Source: JAAZNF01 sp964561025
GTDB lineage: Bacteria; Myxococcota; B64-G9
Length of the DNA: 21,121 nt
Reading direction: 5' to 3'
Assembly: GCA_964561025.1 (NCBI GenBank)
Contig: CAZLNM010000092.1
Location: 1-21,121 of the forward strand
The translations under genes and the position numbers were made by a program. This document shows positions 1 through 7,034 of this stretch, piece by piece. Within the stretch, counting starts at the first letter, position 1, and every line of letters begins with the position of its first letter. Under the pieces are notes generated by a model that saw nothing but the letters and a program-made list of their open reading frames with translations, made no database searches and was not told the DNA's origin.

Positions 1-1180
1 CCTGGCGGGACTCGATGCAGATGGGGCGGATGACCGTGAGGAGCGGGAGGTGGCGCCCCCCGACGGAGTGGTTGTACTCGACCTGCACGGGGTGCCTGCC
101 CTCCTCGGTGACGATCTCGCCCTTGGAGAAGCCGCCGGAGTTCACCATGCGCTCGAACTCGAGGGCCGAGTAGACGTTCTTGAGGCGCCCGTAGCCGTAG
201 CGCGCCATGGCGGTGGCGTCGAACACCTTGTGCCCGGTGGCCAGGATGATGGCGCCCACCTCGAGCTCCTCGATGAGCTCCTTCTGCTCGAAGACGATGG
301 CGTTCATCTTGTCGTGGTCGATGACCGGCTTGTTCGGCACCGCCTGGGGGAACATGGTGTAGATGGCCTTGCGCTTGGTGCGCCCCTGCTCGAAGGAGTT
401 GGGCACCTTCATGGGGCACTTTTCCTGGCACAGGCCGCAGCCGTTGCACTTGTCGTTGTCGACGTAGGTCGCGAAGCGGCGCACCTTGACCTTGAGGTTG
501 CCGACGTAGCCGCCCACGTCCACCACCTCGGAGGAGGTCATGAGCTCGATGTTGGGGTGCTGGCCCACCGAGACCATCTTGGGCGTGAGGATGCAGGCCG
601 AGCAATCCAGCGTGGGGAAGGTCTTGTCCAGCATGGCCATGTGGCCGCCGATGCTCTGCTCGCGCTCCACCAGGTAGGTCTTGTAGCCGGCGTCGGCGCA
701 CTGCAGCGCCGCCTGGATGCCGGCGATGCCGCCGCCCACCACCAGCACCGCCTGGGCCACCGACACCTCGCACTCGTTGAGCGGCCGCAAGAAGCGCGCC
801 TTGCCCACCGCCCCGGCCACCAGAGCCTTGGCCTTCTCGGTGGCGGCGGCGGCGTCCTCGGTCACCCACGAGCACTGCTCGCGGATGTTGGCCATCTGCA
901 TGAGGTAGGGGTTGAGGCCGGCGCGAGCGCAGGCCGCGCGGAAGGTGGGCTCGTGCATGAGCGGCGAGCAGGAGGCCACCACCACCCGGTTGAGCTCGTG
1001 CTCGGCGATGTCCTTGCGGATGAGCTCCTGGCCCGGCTCCGAGCACATGAACACGTTGTCTCGGGCCACCTTGACGCCGGGAAGCGAGCCGGCGTATTCG
1101 GCGACCTTCTTCACGTCCACCTTGCCGGCGATGTTGGAGCCGCAGTGACAGACGTACACACCGATTCGGGGATCCGCCAT
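1..1180 (-). CDS. hdrA: HdrA-like heterodisulfide reductase subunit A (FAD and Fe-S protein), 3'-truncated by window edge
   Basis: Probable FAD-containing core subunit of a soluble heterodisulfide reductase; in this family HdrA passes electrons between a partner (hydrogenase, formate dehydrogenase or ferredoxin) and HdrBC and can perform flavin-based electron bifurcation. The first 393 residues are present; the rest lies left of base 1. Visible: N-terminal motif GVYVCHCG (C11, C13), Rossmann FAD-binding stretch VLVVGGGIAG (about 145-154), the HdrA-typical LDCSACILTPKM (about 191-202), and a 4Fe-4S motif C245-x2-C248-x2-C251-x3-C255-P followed by KRKAIY and PQAVP, as in family members. ATG at 1178-1180 is preceded by AAGGAG, which overlaps the hdrB stop; the genes are 12 nt apart. 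It is the fourth gene of the RR-hdrC-hdrB-hdrA unit. QmoA is related, but the adjacent HdrB and HdrC favour HdrA. The electron-donor module (for example MvhD) would lie outside the window. Confidence 0.93.
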   Translation of the reverse strand, partial: MADPRIGVYVCHCGSNIAGKVDVKKVAEYAGSLPGVKVARDNVFMCSEPGQELIRKDIAEHELNRVVVASCSPLMHEPTFRAACARAGLNPYLMQMANIREQCSWVTEDAAAATEKAKALVAGAVGKARFLRPLNECEVSVAQAVLVVGGGIAGIQAALQCADAGYKTYLVEREQSIGGHMAMLDKTFPTLDCSACILTPKMVSVGQHPNIELMTSSEVVDVGGYVGNLKVKVRRFATYVDNDKCNGCGLCQEKCPMKVPNSFEQGRTKRKAIYTMFPQAVPNKPVIDHDKMNAIVFEQKELIEELEVGAIILATGHKVFDATAMARYGYGRLKNVYSALEFERMVNSGGFSKGEIVTEEGRHPVQVEYNHSVGGRHLPLLTVIRPICIESRQ

Positions 1181-1192
1181 GGTCGTTCTCCT

Positions 1193-2080
1193 TTACGCTC
1201 CCGCCCCGGGACGCATTTCCAGCTCCTTCACGCACGCCTTGGGAGCCAGCAAGCGCTGGAGCGCCAGGGCCTTGCGATCCTGCCCCAGGGCCAGTCCGAT
1301 GAGCTGGGTGATGGTGAGCACCGGGATGCGGACCTTGTGGCCGAGCAGTTTCTTGCTGTGGCGCTGCACCGCCTCCAGCGTGGTCTGGCACAGGCTGCAC
1401 GGGGTGACGATGGCCTTGGCGCCGGATCTTTCGATGCTGGCGATCACCTGCGAACTTAGGCTGTTGCCCACCTTGGCGCGGGTGGCCACCAGGGTGCCGC
1501 CGCAGCAGCTCGTCTTGAGGGCGAAGTCGGCCACCTCGCCGCCCAGGGCCTGGATGAGTTTTTCCAAATTCTGCGGGCGCTCGCTGTCGTCGCCCTGCGG
1601 GTAGGGCCGCAGCACCTGGCAGCCGTAGTACGGCGCCACCTTGAGGCCGGCGAGCGGGGCGCGAACCTTCCCCTTGAGCGCGTCGAGGCCCACCTGGTTC
1701 ACGATGACGTCCAAGAGGTGGCGTACCTTGACCGTGCCCTTGTACTCGAAACCGCCGGCGGCGAGCGCCTCCTTGACCTTGGCGCCCACCGCGCTCCCGT
1801 CGGTCAGCGCCTGGTGGGCCTTGCTGAGCGACAGCGCGCAGCTCGGGCATCCGGTGACGAGCTCCTTCGCGCCGGCGCGCTCGGCCAGTGCCAGGTTGCG
1901 CCCGGCCAAAGACAGCGCCAGCACCTTGTTCACCGCCATCACCGTGGTGGTGCCGCAGCAGTTCCAGTCGTCCATCTCGGAAAGCTCGATGCCGAGCTCC
2001 GGCGCCACCGCGCGCAGCGACTCCTCGTAGGTGCGGCCGGTGGCCTGCTGCGAGCAGCCGGGGTAGTAGAGATATCTCAT
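1193..2080 (-). CDS. hdrB: HdrB-like heterodisulfide reductase subunit B (two CCG domains)
   Basis: Probable catalytic subunit that in the family carries two non-cubane Fe-S clusters and reduces a disulfide; the bacterial substrate is unknown. The 295-residue product has two cysteine-rich CCG domains. The first has C9, then C41-C42, then C78-x2-C81. The second has C154, then C192-C193, then C228-x2-C231. All ten expected cysteines are present, so both clusters should assemble. The length is normal for HdrB. The start MRYLYYPGC is chosen because PGC close to the N terminus is typical and because the ATG overlaps the hdrC stop as ATGA (2077-2080), a sign of translational coupling. The frame stays open further upstream, but that part only shadows hdrC. 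Single B and C subunits argue against the sulfur-oxidation sHdr type, which has duplicated B and C genes. Confidence 0.94.
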   Translation of the reverse strand: MRYLYYPGCSQQATGRTYEESLRAVAPELGIELSEMDDWNCCGTTTVMAVNKVLALSLAGRNLALAERAGAKELVTGCPSCALSLSKAHQALTDGSAVGAKVKEALAAGGFEYKGTVKVRHLLDVIVNQVGLDALKGKVRAPLAGLKVAPYYGCQVLRPYPQGDDSERPQNLEKLIQALGGEVADFALKTSCCGGTLVATRAKVGNSLSSQVIASIERSGAKAIVTPCSLCQTTLEAVQRHSKKLLGHKVRIPVLTITQLIGLALGQDRKALALQRLLAPKACVKELEMRPGAGA

Positions 2081-2673
2081 TGCGCGCCTCCTTCCTGGGC
2101 GCCGAGCTCGAGGGCCTTCTCCACCATGCGGGAGTAGCCCTCCTTGTCCCGGACCTTGTGGGAGAACAGCGGCATGCGCCCCTTGCCCATCATGCGCAGC
2201 CCGAGCCCGGTCTGCTTGAGCATCTGGATGGGGTGCTTGAACATCATGTAACGCATGAGAAGCGAAAGCTCGTGCGAGCGGCCGTTCTTGGCCACGATGC
2301 GGGTGAACTGGCGCAAGAAGCGATCGGCGTCGGAGTCCTCGCAGCGCACGCCCTCGCGGATGGCCCGGCGCTTGAGGGCGTACATGAGCTCGGTGATCTT
2401 GATCTCGGCCGGGCACTTGACCGTGCACTCGTAGCAGGAGGAGCACACCCAGGGTGTGGGCGACGAGAGCACCGCGTCCTTCATGCCGGCGCGGATCATG
2501 GCGAACAGCTTTCGCGGCGTGTGGGGCAGCATGGGCGACACCGGGCAGGTGCCACCGCAGGTGCCGCACTGGATACACGAGCGCAGGTGCGCGCCCTCGG
2601 GCAGCGCCGCCACCTCGTCGAAGAAGGTGGGGTCGAGCTCGCCCTCGAACAGGATGGTCTCTTGGTTTTCCAT
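2077..2673 (-). CDS. hdrC: HdrC-like heterodisulfide reductase subunit C (two 4Fe-4S clusters)
   Basis: Iron-sulfur subunit that in this family wires electrons from HdrA to the HdrB active site. The 198-residue product has two classical 4Fe-4S motifs: C33-x2-C36-x2-C39-x3-C43-P and C77-x2-C80-x2-C83-x3-C87-P. A helical C-terminal region follows. There is no membrane segment, so it is the soluble HdrC type and not the membrane-bound HdrE/DsrM-partner type. The ATG at 2671-2673 has a strong AGGAGG site 8-13 nt upstream. The stop overlaps the hdrB start by 4 nt. It follows the response-regulator stop by 19 nt, which makes co-transcription likely. Confidence 0.94.
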   Translation of the reverse strand: MENQETILFEGELDPTFFDEVAALPEGAHLRSCIQCGTCGGTCPVSPMLPHTPRKLFAMIRAGMKDAVLSSPTPWVCSSCYECTVKCPAEIKITELMYALKRRAIREGVRCEDSDADRFLRQFTRIVAKNGRSHELSLLMRYMMFKHPIQMLKQTGLGLRMMGKGRMPLFSHKVRDKEGYSRMVEKALELGAQEGGAQ

Positions 2674-2692
2674 CGGCGTCTTTCCTCCTCGC

Positions 2693-4258
2693 TCAGGCGG
2701 TCATCTCGTCCAGAATGAGCTCGGCCAGCGCGCGATCGGTACGCGGATCGAAGCGCAGGCCGCCCGCGCCCTCCGGCTGGACCCGCAGCGAGAGCACGCG
2801 GGATTTGGCCTCGCCGGCCGCGTCCACCAGCTCGCTGGGAACGTTCTTCTCCAGGCTGCCCGGCAGCCGGTCGCCCGGCTCGGAGAGGAGCACGATCAGG
2901 CGGTCGTTGTCTTCGGCGTCGGCGCGCACCTCCATCGGGGTGAGGCCCTCCTTGCCCAGAGTGACCCGCACCGGGAAGTTGCGCTCCAGGATTCCCTGGA
3001 TGAGGCGTTGGCCCACGCCCTGGCTCTCCTCCAGCACGCCCCCGGAGGCGAGCAGCGCCACCTTCTGCCCCTTGCGGTTGGTGATGCGGATCCGGCGCAC
3101 GAAGCGCGGCGTGCCGACGGCCGGCGGCCGGGCGGTGACGGCCTCGCGCGGCGCGGCGAAGGCCGAGGCCAGGATGTCCTGGATCTCGTTGTCGGCGAAG
3201 GGCTGCACCCCGTAGAACATCACCCGGCCGGTGCGGTACTCGGCGGCGAACTCGTTCTTCTCGCTGGCGGCGACGACCACCTTGGCCTCCGGCGCGAAGG
3301 CGTTCGCGCGGCGCACCAGCTCCGGCCCGGCGGCGCCGAGCGACGGCGCGTCGATGACCAGCAGCGCCTTGCGATCCTCGCCGAGCAGCCGCAGCGCCTC
3401 CTCGGCGTTGCGAGCCAGCGCGACCGCGCAGCCGAGGTAGTTGAGGTTGTTCTTCTGCTCGCGGGCGCGGGCCTCGTCGGAAGAGACCAGCACCACCTTC
3501 CGGGCCGCGAGCCGTTCGTTGTCGTGGGCGAGCTGGGTGGGGCGCAGCCGGACGAGCCAGCCGCCACGCAGCGGGTCGGCCAGGTCCTTGCCTGCGCTCA
3601 CGGCGTGGGATTCCAGGATCTCTCCGGACACGGGCGCCGGAACGGGGCGCACGCCCTCCGCCGTCTCCAGGCGCGCCATCGGCAGGCCGCGATAGACGAC
3701 CTGGCCCGGCCTGGGCAGAGCCACCGCCCGCACCGCCGCCGCTTCCTGCCGCGACAGGAAGACGCCGGCGCGGACGCTGCCATCCTGGCCTGGCTGCATC
3801 CAGCTCTCGCCGAGAAAGCGCGCCTCGTCCGAGACCGCGGTGAATCCCGAGGCGGCGCGAGGGGCCGCCGCTTGCGCGGTGGTGGTCACGGTGGCGTGGG
3901 AGAGCCTCCGCACCGCCCGCAGGATCTCATCCGGGGTGAAGGGCTTGGGGATGTAATCCGTGGCGCCGAGCCGCATGGCGGCCGCGGCGCTGTCCACGCT
4001 GGCGTAGCCGGTGATGACGATGACCGGCTGCTTCGGCTTCTTGGCCCGCAGCTTCTCCAAGAACTCCAGGCCGTCCATGCCGGGCATCTTGATGTCCAGC
4101 AGGATGGCCGCGTAGTCCTGGCTCTGGGCGAGGTGAAGCCCCTTCTCTGCCTCGGTGACGGTCTCGACCTTGAACCCCTGCGGCTCGAAGATCCGGCTGC
4201 AAGAGTCGCAAACGATCTTTTCGTCGTCCACCACCAAAATCCGGTTCTGCTCGCTCAT
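2693..4258 (-). CDS. Multidomain response regulator: REC, lysine-less GcvH-like domain, degenerate REC, unknown C-terminal domain; first gene of hdr operon
   Basis: A 521-residue cytoplasmic protein. Residues 4-120 are a full receiver: acidic pair D11-D12, phosphoacceptor D55, T83 and K105 of KPF. Residues about 150-241 align with glycine-cleavage H protein (DGSVRAGV, then APVSGEI at 208-214, then GGWLVRL). The lipoyl lysine of the ESVKA motif is replaced by E201 in ETAEG, so it should not be lipoylated. Residues about 254-375 resemble a second receiver that keeps D303 but has SD for DD and Q for the conserved lysine (VQPF). Residues about 388-521 are unassigned; a faint likeness to hydrogenase maturation proteases is not strong enough to name. 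No DNA-binding or enzymatic output domain is seen. The start MSEQNRILVVDDE is chosen for its AAAGGAG site; an in-frame ATG 18 codons upstream lacks support. Role, by context: phosphorylation-dependent partner or adaptor of HdrABC (inference). Confidence 0.85.
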   Translation of the reverse strand: MSEQNRILVVDDEKIVCDSCSRIFEPQGFKVETVTEAEKGLHLAQSQDYAAILLDIKMPGMDGLEFLEKLRAKKPKQPVIVITGYASVDSAAAAMRLGATDYIPKPFTPDEILRAVRRLSHATVTTTAQAAAPRAASGFTAVSDEARFLGESWMQPGQDGSVRAGVFLSRQEAAAVRAVALPRPGQVVYRGLPMARLETAEGVRPVPAPVSGEILESHAVSAGKDLADPLRGGWLVRLRPTQLAHDNERLAARKVVLVSSDEARAREQKNNLNYLGCAVALARNAEEALRLLGEDRKALLVIDAPSLGAAGPELVRRANAFAPEAKVVVAASEKNEFAAEYRTGRVMFYGVQPFADNEIQDILASAFAAPREAVTARPPAVGTPRFVRRIRITNRKGQKVALLASGGVLEESQGVGQRLIQGILERNFPVRVTLGKEGLTPMEVRADAEDNDRLIVLLSEPGDRLPGSLEKNVPSELVDAAGEAKSRVLSLRVQPEGAGGLRFDPRTDRALAELILDEMTA

Positions 4259-4584
4259 GACTCGGCTCCTTTCAAGATTCGAGTTCCCGCTCAGGTGATG
4301 AGCACGAACCATGCCACGGATACTCCGGCTCGATCATTGATGAAAATATCTTATTGTTGCAGGGCGTTGCGAAACACATGAGGTTCGTTACTGCCATGTC
4401 CAAAGCGAGGGTTTTGTCCGGCGCCGTGATACACCAGCCTTACCGGAACCGCATCCCGGTCCAGGCCATGGCCCTATATAACCACTCAAAACCCGCGTGT
4501 ATAGTTAATTCGTACATTGTATTTCCCGGCTGTACTCCAGCTTCCGGACAAGACTCGCCAAGCGTTCCTTCCGGACATCTCGAG

Positions 4585-4603
4585 GGGCCGCGACCTGCGG
4601 CCC
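4585..4603. repeat. Perfect inverted repeat GGGCCGC-N5-GCGGCCC
   Basis: The left arm GGGCCGC (4585-4591) and right arm GCGGCCC (4597-4603) are exact reverse complements separated by GACCT. It could be a regulator site or an RNA hairpin in a leader. No T-tract follows, so an intrinsic terminator is unlikely. GC-rich DNA yields such dyads by chance, so the functional call is weak. Confidence 0.35.
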
Positions 4604-4684
4604 GTCTTCGCGCGCGCTCGCGCGCAACAGCACGTTGCCTTACCGAGTCTAGTTGATGAGGCCGCTTTCGGCTCGGCGGGGATC

Positions 4685-4713
4685 TTGATCCGCCGGTGGC
4701 CTTGTGTTCTTAT
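4685..4713 (+). promoter_or_regulatory. Candidate sigma70-type promoter for the receiver-glpK transcript
   Basis: TTGATC (4685-4690) and TCTTAT (4708-4713) are separated by 17 nt, each matching 4 of 6 consensus bases. This would give a leader of about 40 nt before the ATG at 4761. An imperfect dyad (GGATC-TT-GATCC, 4680-4691, flanked by GGC and GCC) covers the -35 region and could be an operator. The prediction is by eye only. Confidence 0.35.
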
Positions 4714-4760
4714 CTCCTTGCCATCCCGCCGCTCGATGGAGGAAGGAAGGCGCGGTCCGC

Positions 4761-5408
4761 ATGAACCCGGCGACTCCGAGCAAGAACAACCGCCAGCAGA
4801 TCCTGGTCATCGACGACGAGGAGGTGGTGCGGCTGCTCTTTGATTCGCTGCTCTCCGAAGAGGGCTACCACCCGCTGCTCGCCGACTGCGCCCAGGGCGG
4901 CATCGCCATCTTGGAGGACCGCCACCCGCCGCTGGTGTTGGTGGACAAGAACCTGCCCGACATGTCGGGCGTGGACCTCATCTCCGATCAGAAGAAGCGC
5001 CACCCGGAGATCGAGTTCATCATGATCACCGGCTACGCCTCGCTGGACTCGGCCATCAAGGCCATGGAGGTGGGGGCGTTTTCGTATCTCACCAAGCCTT
5101 TCTCCGACATGGGCATGGTGATGGAACGCATCCGGGCCGCCCTCGAGGTCACCTCGCTGCGCCAGGAAACATCTCTGCTGCGCTCGCGGCTGAACACGCT
5201 CCCGGCGCAACCACCAGCGGGCGCGCCCAAGCCGGCCACCGGCGTGGCCGAGGCGCTGTCCCGTCAGGTCGAGCACACCGTGGCGCTGCTGGGGGCGTTG
5301 CAAGGCAAGCGCGCCCAGGTCCCCAATGCGGTGCAGTGGGCTCGGCTGCTCGACATGCTGGAGGAAGAGCGTCGCCGCCTGGCGTCGCTGCTCGAGCCCA
5401 AACCCTAA
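4761..5408 (+). CDS. Single-domain-type response regulator with helical C-terminal tail
   Basis: A 215-residue cytoplasmic protein. Residues 13-130 form an intact receiver: D18-D19-E20, phosphoacceptor D62 in LVDKNLPDMSG, T90 in ITGYAS, and K112 in LTKPF. The remaining 85 residues are charged and probably helical, ending in an LDMLEEERRRL stretch that may form a coiled coil. There is no helix-turn-helix, AAA+ or GGDEF domain. The protein probably works by protein-protein contact or as a phosphate relay. The start MNPATPSKNN is chosen because a purine-rich GGAGGAAGGAAGG (4738-4750) sits just upstream; an in-frame ATG 19 codons earlier lacks one. The stop is 16 nt before glpK, so co-transcription is likely. 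No cognate histidine kinase is in the window. The receiver resembles that of the divergent hdr-operon regulator (both have ITGYAS). Confidence 0.88.
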   Translation: MNPATPSKNNRQQILVIDDEEVVRLLFDSLLSEEGYHPLLADCAQGGIAILEDRHPPLVLVDKNLPDMSGVDLISDQKKRHPEIEFIMITGYASLDSAIKAMEVGAFSYLTKPFSDMGMVMERIRAALEVTSLRQETSLLRSRLNTLPAQPPAGAPKPATGVAEALSRQVEHTVALLGALQGKRAQVPNAVQWARLLDMLEEERRRLASLLEPKP

Positions 5409-5424
5409 TCCTAGGGAACGCCGT

Positions 5425-6903
5425 ATGTCCCAATACCTTCTCGCCATCGACCAGGGAACCACCGGCACCACCGTCTGCGTCTTCGACGAGCGAGCCCACC
5501 TCCTCGGCTTGGAGAAGACCGAGTTTCGCCAGATCTTTCCGCAACCCGGATGGGTGGAGCACGATCTCGAGGACATCTGGGATTCCGTCGCGCGCAGTAT
5601 CCAGGCCGCGCTGAAGGCCTCCGGGGTTGCGCCAGAGCGCATCCGCGCCATCGGCATCACCAACCAGCGCGAGACCACCGGCCTGTGGGAGCGGGCCACG
5701 GGCCGGCCGGTGCACCGTGCCATCGTGTGGCAGTGCCGCCGCACCGCCGATCTGTGCCGGCGGCTCAAGGAGCAGGGCCGAGAGGACCTCGTCCGCCAGC
5801 GCACCGGCCTGGTGCTGGATCCCTACTTCTCGGCCACCAAGATCGCCTGGATGCTCTCCGAGATCCCCGGGCTGCGCGCGCGCGCCGAGCGGGGAGAGAT
5901 CGCCTTCGGCACCATGGACACCTTCCTGGTGCACCGCCTCACCGGCGGCGAGCGTCACCTGACGGACGTCTCCAACGCTTCGCGCACGCTGCTTTTCAAC
6001 CTCGAGACGCTGGACTGGGACAACGAACTCCTCGCGCTCTTCGGCGTTCCGGCGGCCATCCTGCCGCGGGTCGTGGCTTCCTCGGGTGACTTCGGCACCA
6101 CGCGCGGCGCGCCGCACCTGCCCGACGGCATCCCGGTGTGCGGCATCGCCGGCGACCAGCAGGCGGCGCTCTTCGGGCAGGCCTGCTTCGACCCGGGCCA
6201 GGTGAAGTGCACCTACGGCACCGGCGCCTTCGTGCTCAACAACACCGGGGAGCGGCTGGTCCGCTCGCGGCACGGCCTGCTCACCACCGTGGCCTGGCGG
6301 CTTCGCGATCGGGTCGCCTACGCGCTCGAGGGCAGCGTCTTCATCGCCGGGGCGGCGGTGCAGTGGTTGCGCGACGGGCTTATGATCATCCGCTCGTCCG
6401 CCGAGGTGGGGCCGCTGGCCGCGAAGGTGAATTCCAGCGATGGGGTGGTCTTCGTGCCGGCGCTGACCGGCCTCGGCGCCCCCCACTGGAATCCCTCGGC
6501 GCGCGGAGTGATCGCCGGCATCACCCGCGGCACCACGGCCGCGCACCTGGCGCGCGCCACCCTGGAAGGGATCGCCTTCCAGGTTCACGACGTGGTCCGG
6601 GCCATGGCGCGCGACGCCGGCGTCCCGCTGCAATTCTTGCGGGTGGACGGCGGCGCGGCCGAGAACGACCTTTTGCTGCAGTTCCAATCCGACATCCTGC
6701 GCATCCCCATCCACCGCCCGAAGGTCACGGCGACCACCGCCCTGGGCGCGGCGCTCCTGGCCGGGCTGGCCGCGGGGGTTTTCCGCGACCTCGACGCCAT
6801 TCGCGACCTGTGGGAGCGGGAGCGTGTCTTCTCCCCGCAGATGCCCGAAGATGAGGTGGCCGCGCATCTCTCCCGCTGGGAGACTGCGCTGGGCAAGGCG
6901 TAG
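5425..6903 (+). CDS. glpK: Glycerol kinase (FGGY family)
   Basis: ATP-dependent phosphorylation of glycerol to sn-glycerol 3-phosphate in the cytoplasm, feeding glycolysis or phospholipid synthesis. The 492-residue product is of typical GlpK length and collinear with the E. coli enzyme. It shows the N-terminal nucleotide-fold motif LAIDQGTTGT, PGWVEHD, GITNQRETT, AIVWQCRRTA, DPYFSATK, the catalytic-base motif GIAGDQQAALFG (D244), TYGTGAF, YALEGSVF, LTGLGAPHWNP and the C-terminal RVDGGAAEN. The start MSQYLLAIDQG matches family N termini and has a modest AGGGA site upstream. No glpF transporter or glycerol-3-phosphate dehydrogenase is adjacent; the neighbour upstream is a receiver protein 16 nt away. 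Other FGGY kinases are possible in principle, but the WVEHD and WQCRRTA motifs are glycerol-kinase-specific. Confidence 0.96.
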   Translation: MSQYLLAIDQGTTGTTVCVFDERAHLLGLEKTEFRQIFPQPGWVEHDLEDIWDSVARSIQAALKASGVAPERIRAIGITNQRETTGLWERATGRPVHRAIVWQCRRTADLCRRLKEQGREDLVRQRTGLVLDPYFSATKIAWMLSEIPGLRARAERGEIAFGTMDTFLVHRLTGGERHLTDVSNASRTLLFNLETLDWDNELLALFGVPAAILPRVVASSGDFGTTRGAPHLPDGIPVCGIAGDQQAALFGQACFDPGQVKCTYGTGAFVLNNTGERLVRSRHGLLTTVAWRLRDRVAYALEGSVFIAGAAVQWLRDGLMIIRSSAEVGPLAAKVNSSDGVVFVPALTGLGAPHWNPSARGVIAGITRGTTAAHLARATLEGIAFQVHDVVRAMARDAGVPLQFLRVDGGAAENDLLLQFQSDILRIPIHRPKVTATTALGAALLAGLAAGVFRDLDAIRDLWERERVFSPQMPEDEVAAHLSRWETALGKA

Positions 6904-7034
6904 TTTGTTGTATCTTCCGAAAAATATGCTTCGTTTGCGTAAACACTTGTCAGCGCGACCGACCACGGGGCCACGCGAGCCAGCGCGGGCGGACGGGCGT
7001 TCTGGTTGCGGCGTCTGGATGCGCTAGGGCAGCA

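Larger units (their letters stand above)
4259..4760. other. 502-bp divergent intergenic region between the hdr-operon regulator and the receiver-glpK genes
   Basis: No credible gene lies here; the short open frames lack family likeness and ribosome sites. The middle (about 4330-4530) is visibly more AT-rich than the surroundings, as expected for promoter DNA. It holds a perfect 7-bp inverted repeat (4585-4603), two direct copies of TTCCGGAC (4542-4549 and 4569-4576), a GC-alternating run near 4610-4625 and a candidate rightward promoter at 4685-4713. A weak leftward promoter can be drawn on the minus strand (TATACA, 17 nt, TATATA, near 4480-4510). It would leave a leader of more than 200 nt, so it is not annotated separately. 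No riboswitch fold was recognised. Confidence 0.6.

Noticed and set aside
2456..4381. A 641-codon plus-strand open frame opposite the hdr-linked regulator
   Set aside because: The minus strand encodes recognisable receiver and GcvH-like motifs; the plus-strand product has none.
4620..4645. A sigma54-like GG...GC arrangement near GGCAACGTGCTGTTGC (minus strand)
   Set aside because: The GG-to-GC spacing is 12 nt instead of the required 10.
4354..4656. A 100-codon plus-strand frame in the divergent spacer
   Set aside because: No ribosome site and no recognisable motif; it lies in promoter-like DNA.
5149..6966. A 605-codon minus-strand open frame opposite glpK
   Set aside because: A shadow of glpK; composition is low-complexity Gly/Arg/Ala/His and there is no ribosome site.
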